A DNA stretch of 64,000 nucleotides, taken from Chitinimonas sp036961565. GTDB lineage: Bacteria > Pseudomonadota > Gammaproteobacteria > Burkholderiales > Chitinimonadaceae. A program made the translations under genes and the position numbers. The stretch is from NCBI RefSeq assembly GCF_036961565.1, contig NZ_JBAMDD010000011.1:1-64000 (forward strand). Reading direction: 5' to 3'. This document shows positions 62,952 to 64,000 of this stretch, one piece after another (position 1 is the first letter of the stretch; each line of letters begins with the position of its first letter). Under the pieces are notes generated by a model. It saw only the letters and a program-made list of their open reading frames with translations. It did not search any database and had not been told where the DNA came from.

Positions 62952-64000
62952 TCAGGCCTGCGAATCGAAGCGGAACGGCGCCAGCTTGGCAAAAGCCCCG
63001 TCGCGCACCAACTGGGTGATGGCCTCGATATCGGGCGCAAAGTAGCGGTCGATATCGTAATGCGGCACCTTGCCACGGATCAGCGCCATGGCGGCCAGCA
63101 AGCGTGGTGAGGTCTGGTGCGGTGCACGCAGATCCACCCCCTGGGCAGCAGCCAGCAGTTCTATCGCCAGGATATGCGCCACATTCTCGGCAATATCACC
63201 CAGCTTGCGGGCAGCGAAGGTTGCCATGGACACATGGTCTTCCTGGTTGGCCGAGGTAGGCAGCGAATCCACCGAGGCCGGATGCGCCAGGGTCTTGTTC
63301 TCGCTGGCCAGCGCAGCCGCCGTCACATGGGCAATCATGAAGCCGGAATTCACCCCGCCATCCTTCACCAGGAAGGGCGGCAGGCCGGACAGTGTCGCAT
63401 CGATCAGCAGTGCGATACGACGCTCGGCCAGCGCACCGATTTCGGAGACCGCTATGGCCAGGTTGTCGGCAGCGAAGGCCACCGGCTCGGCGTGGAAGTT
63501 ACCGCCGGACAGCACTTCATTGGTATCGGGGAACACCAGCGGGTTGTCGGAAACCGCATCGGCCTCACGCAGCAGCACATTGGCGGCATGGCGCATCTGG
63601 TCCAGGCAGGCGCCCATCACCTGCGGCTGGCAGCGCAGGCTGTAAGGGTCCTGCACCTTGTCGCATTCCTTGTGGCTGGCATTGATGGCGGAACCATCGA
63701 GCAGCTGACGATAGGCCGCCGCCGCTTCAATCTGGCCGGCATGGCCACGCAGCTCGTGGATACGGCGGTCAAACGGCACCACCGAGCCAGCTGCCGCGTC
63801 CACACTCAAGGCACCGGCCACCAGGCCGGTCTGGTACAGGTCTTCAATGGCATACAGGTTCACCAGCGCAATGGCGGTGGAAGCCTGGGTACCATTGAGC
63901 AGGGCCAGGCCTTCCTTGGCACCCAGGGTCATGGGGCTGAGGCCAACACGGGCCAGGCCTTCCACGGCCGGCAGGAACTTGCCATCCACCATCACCTCGC
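62952..64000 (-). CDS. hutH: histidine ammonia-lyase (N-terminus beyond the window)
   Basis: C-terminal 349 residues of the enzyme that deaminates histidine to urocanate. It has KEGLALLNGTQASTA, SDNPLVF and GGNFHAEPVAFAADN, MIAHVTAAALASENK and DSLPTSANQEDHVSM of the ammonia-lyase family. The first 150-160 residues, including the Ala-Ser-Gly that forms the MIO cofactor, lie outside the window. First visible gene of the operon, 157 bases upstream of hutC. Confidence 0.95.
   Translation of the reverse strand, partial: EVMVDGKFLPAVEGLARVGLSPMTLGAKEGLALLNGTQASTAIALVNLYAIEDLYQTGLVAGALSVDAAAGSVVPFDRRIHELRGHAGQIEAAAAYRQLLDGSAINASHKECDKVQDPYSLRCQPQVMGACLDQMRHAANVLLREADAVSDNPLVFPDTNEVLSGGNFHAEPVAFAADNLAIAVSEIGALAERRIALLIDATLSGLPPFLVKDGGVNSGFMIAHVTAAALASENKTLAHPASVDSLPTSANQEDHVSMATFAARKLGDIAENVAHILAIELLAAAQGVDLRAPHQTSPRLLAAMALIRGKVPHYDIDRYFAPDIEAITQLVRDGAFAKLAPFRFDSQA

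Overview
The window is a high-GC stretch of a Gram-negative chromosome, most likely a betaproteobacterium (Neisseriales or Burkholderiales type; the genus cannot be fixed from sequence alone). Pointers are the ubiquinone hydroxylase pair, DsbC, the murein-recycling ligase Mpl, a stand-alone RlmK-type rRNA methyltransferase, an LPS heptosyltransferase with an O-antigen ligase, and a complete-looking hut operon. No rRNA, tRNA, CRISPR array, phage or complete mobile element was seen.

Layout. 1-17.5 kb is mostly housekeeping: MAPEG protein, Pat-type lysine acetyltransferase, CopZ-like chaperone, ppa, an M13 endopeptidase, tas, then a leftward gene run pepP-nudK-ubiH-ubiF/I-dsbC-TonB-like-solute-binding protein, then an RlmK-type gene, coaD and a branched-chain-type solute-binding protein. 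17.6-23.2 kb holds dppBCDF (no dppA), a P-loop kinase-like gene and murB. 23.4-27.8 kb runs rightward: a solute-binding protein, ldhA and a four-gene bufferin (copper-binding RiPP) cluster, bufA-bufB-bufC-doxX, with a terminator-like hairpin after the precursor gene. 28-31 kb holds a secreted hypothetical protein and ppc.

31.2-36.8 kb is an LPS/surface-polysaccharide island (heptosyltransferase III, O-antigen ligase, two GT2 enzymes). It lies between two alignable copies of a sequence of about 190-230 bp. The right copy contains the 3' end of an intact terB-like gene; the left copy contains a decayed piece of the same gene. The left edge also carries an IS110 transposase remnant.

36.7-47.2 kb is an eight-gene leftward operon that looks like a membrane-stress system: YjfI/DUF2170, PspA, a possible ribbon-helix-helix protein, a YqiJ-like membrane protein, a YqiK-like flotillin, a double zinc-ribbon protein, a giant AAA ATPase of the 'DNA repair ATPase' type and a TerB-like protein. 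Two identical 13-bp palindromes (GACATAAAATGTC) sit in tandem just upstream and are the best operator candidate in the window.

47.4-56.8 kb holds a diguanylate cyclase, mpl, a cyclic-nucleotide-binding protein, a DUF1697 protein, an ABC-F ATPase preceded by a 28-codon leader ORF with a perfect Shine-Dalgarno, two hypothetical genes, and a metallo-beta-lactamase lipoprotein divergent from tetR-SMR with twin palindromic operators between them. 57-64 kb is the histidine-degradation operon hutH-hutC-GNAT-hutU-hutI-(membrane protein)-hutG, with hutH cut by the window end.
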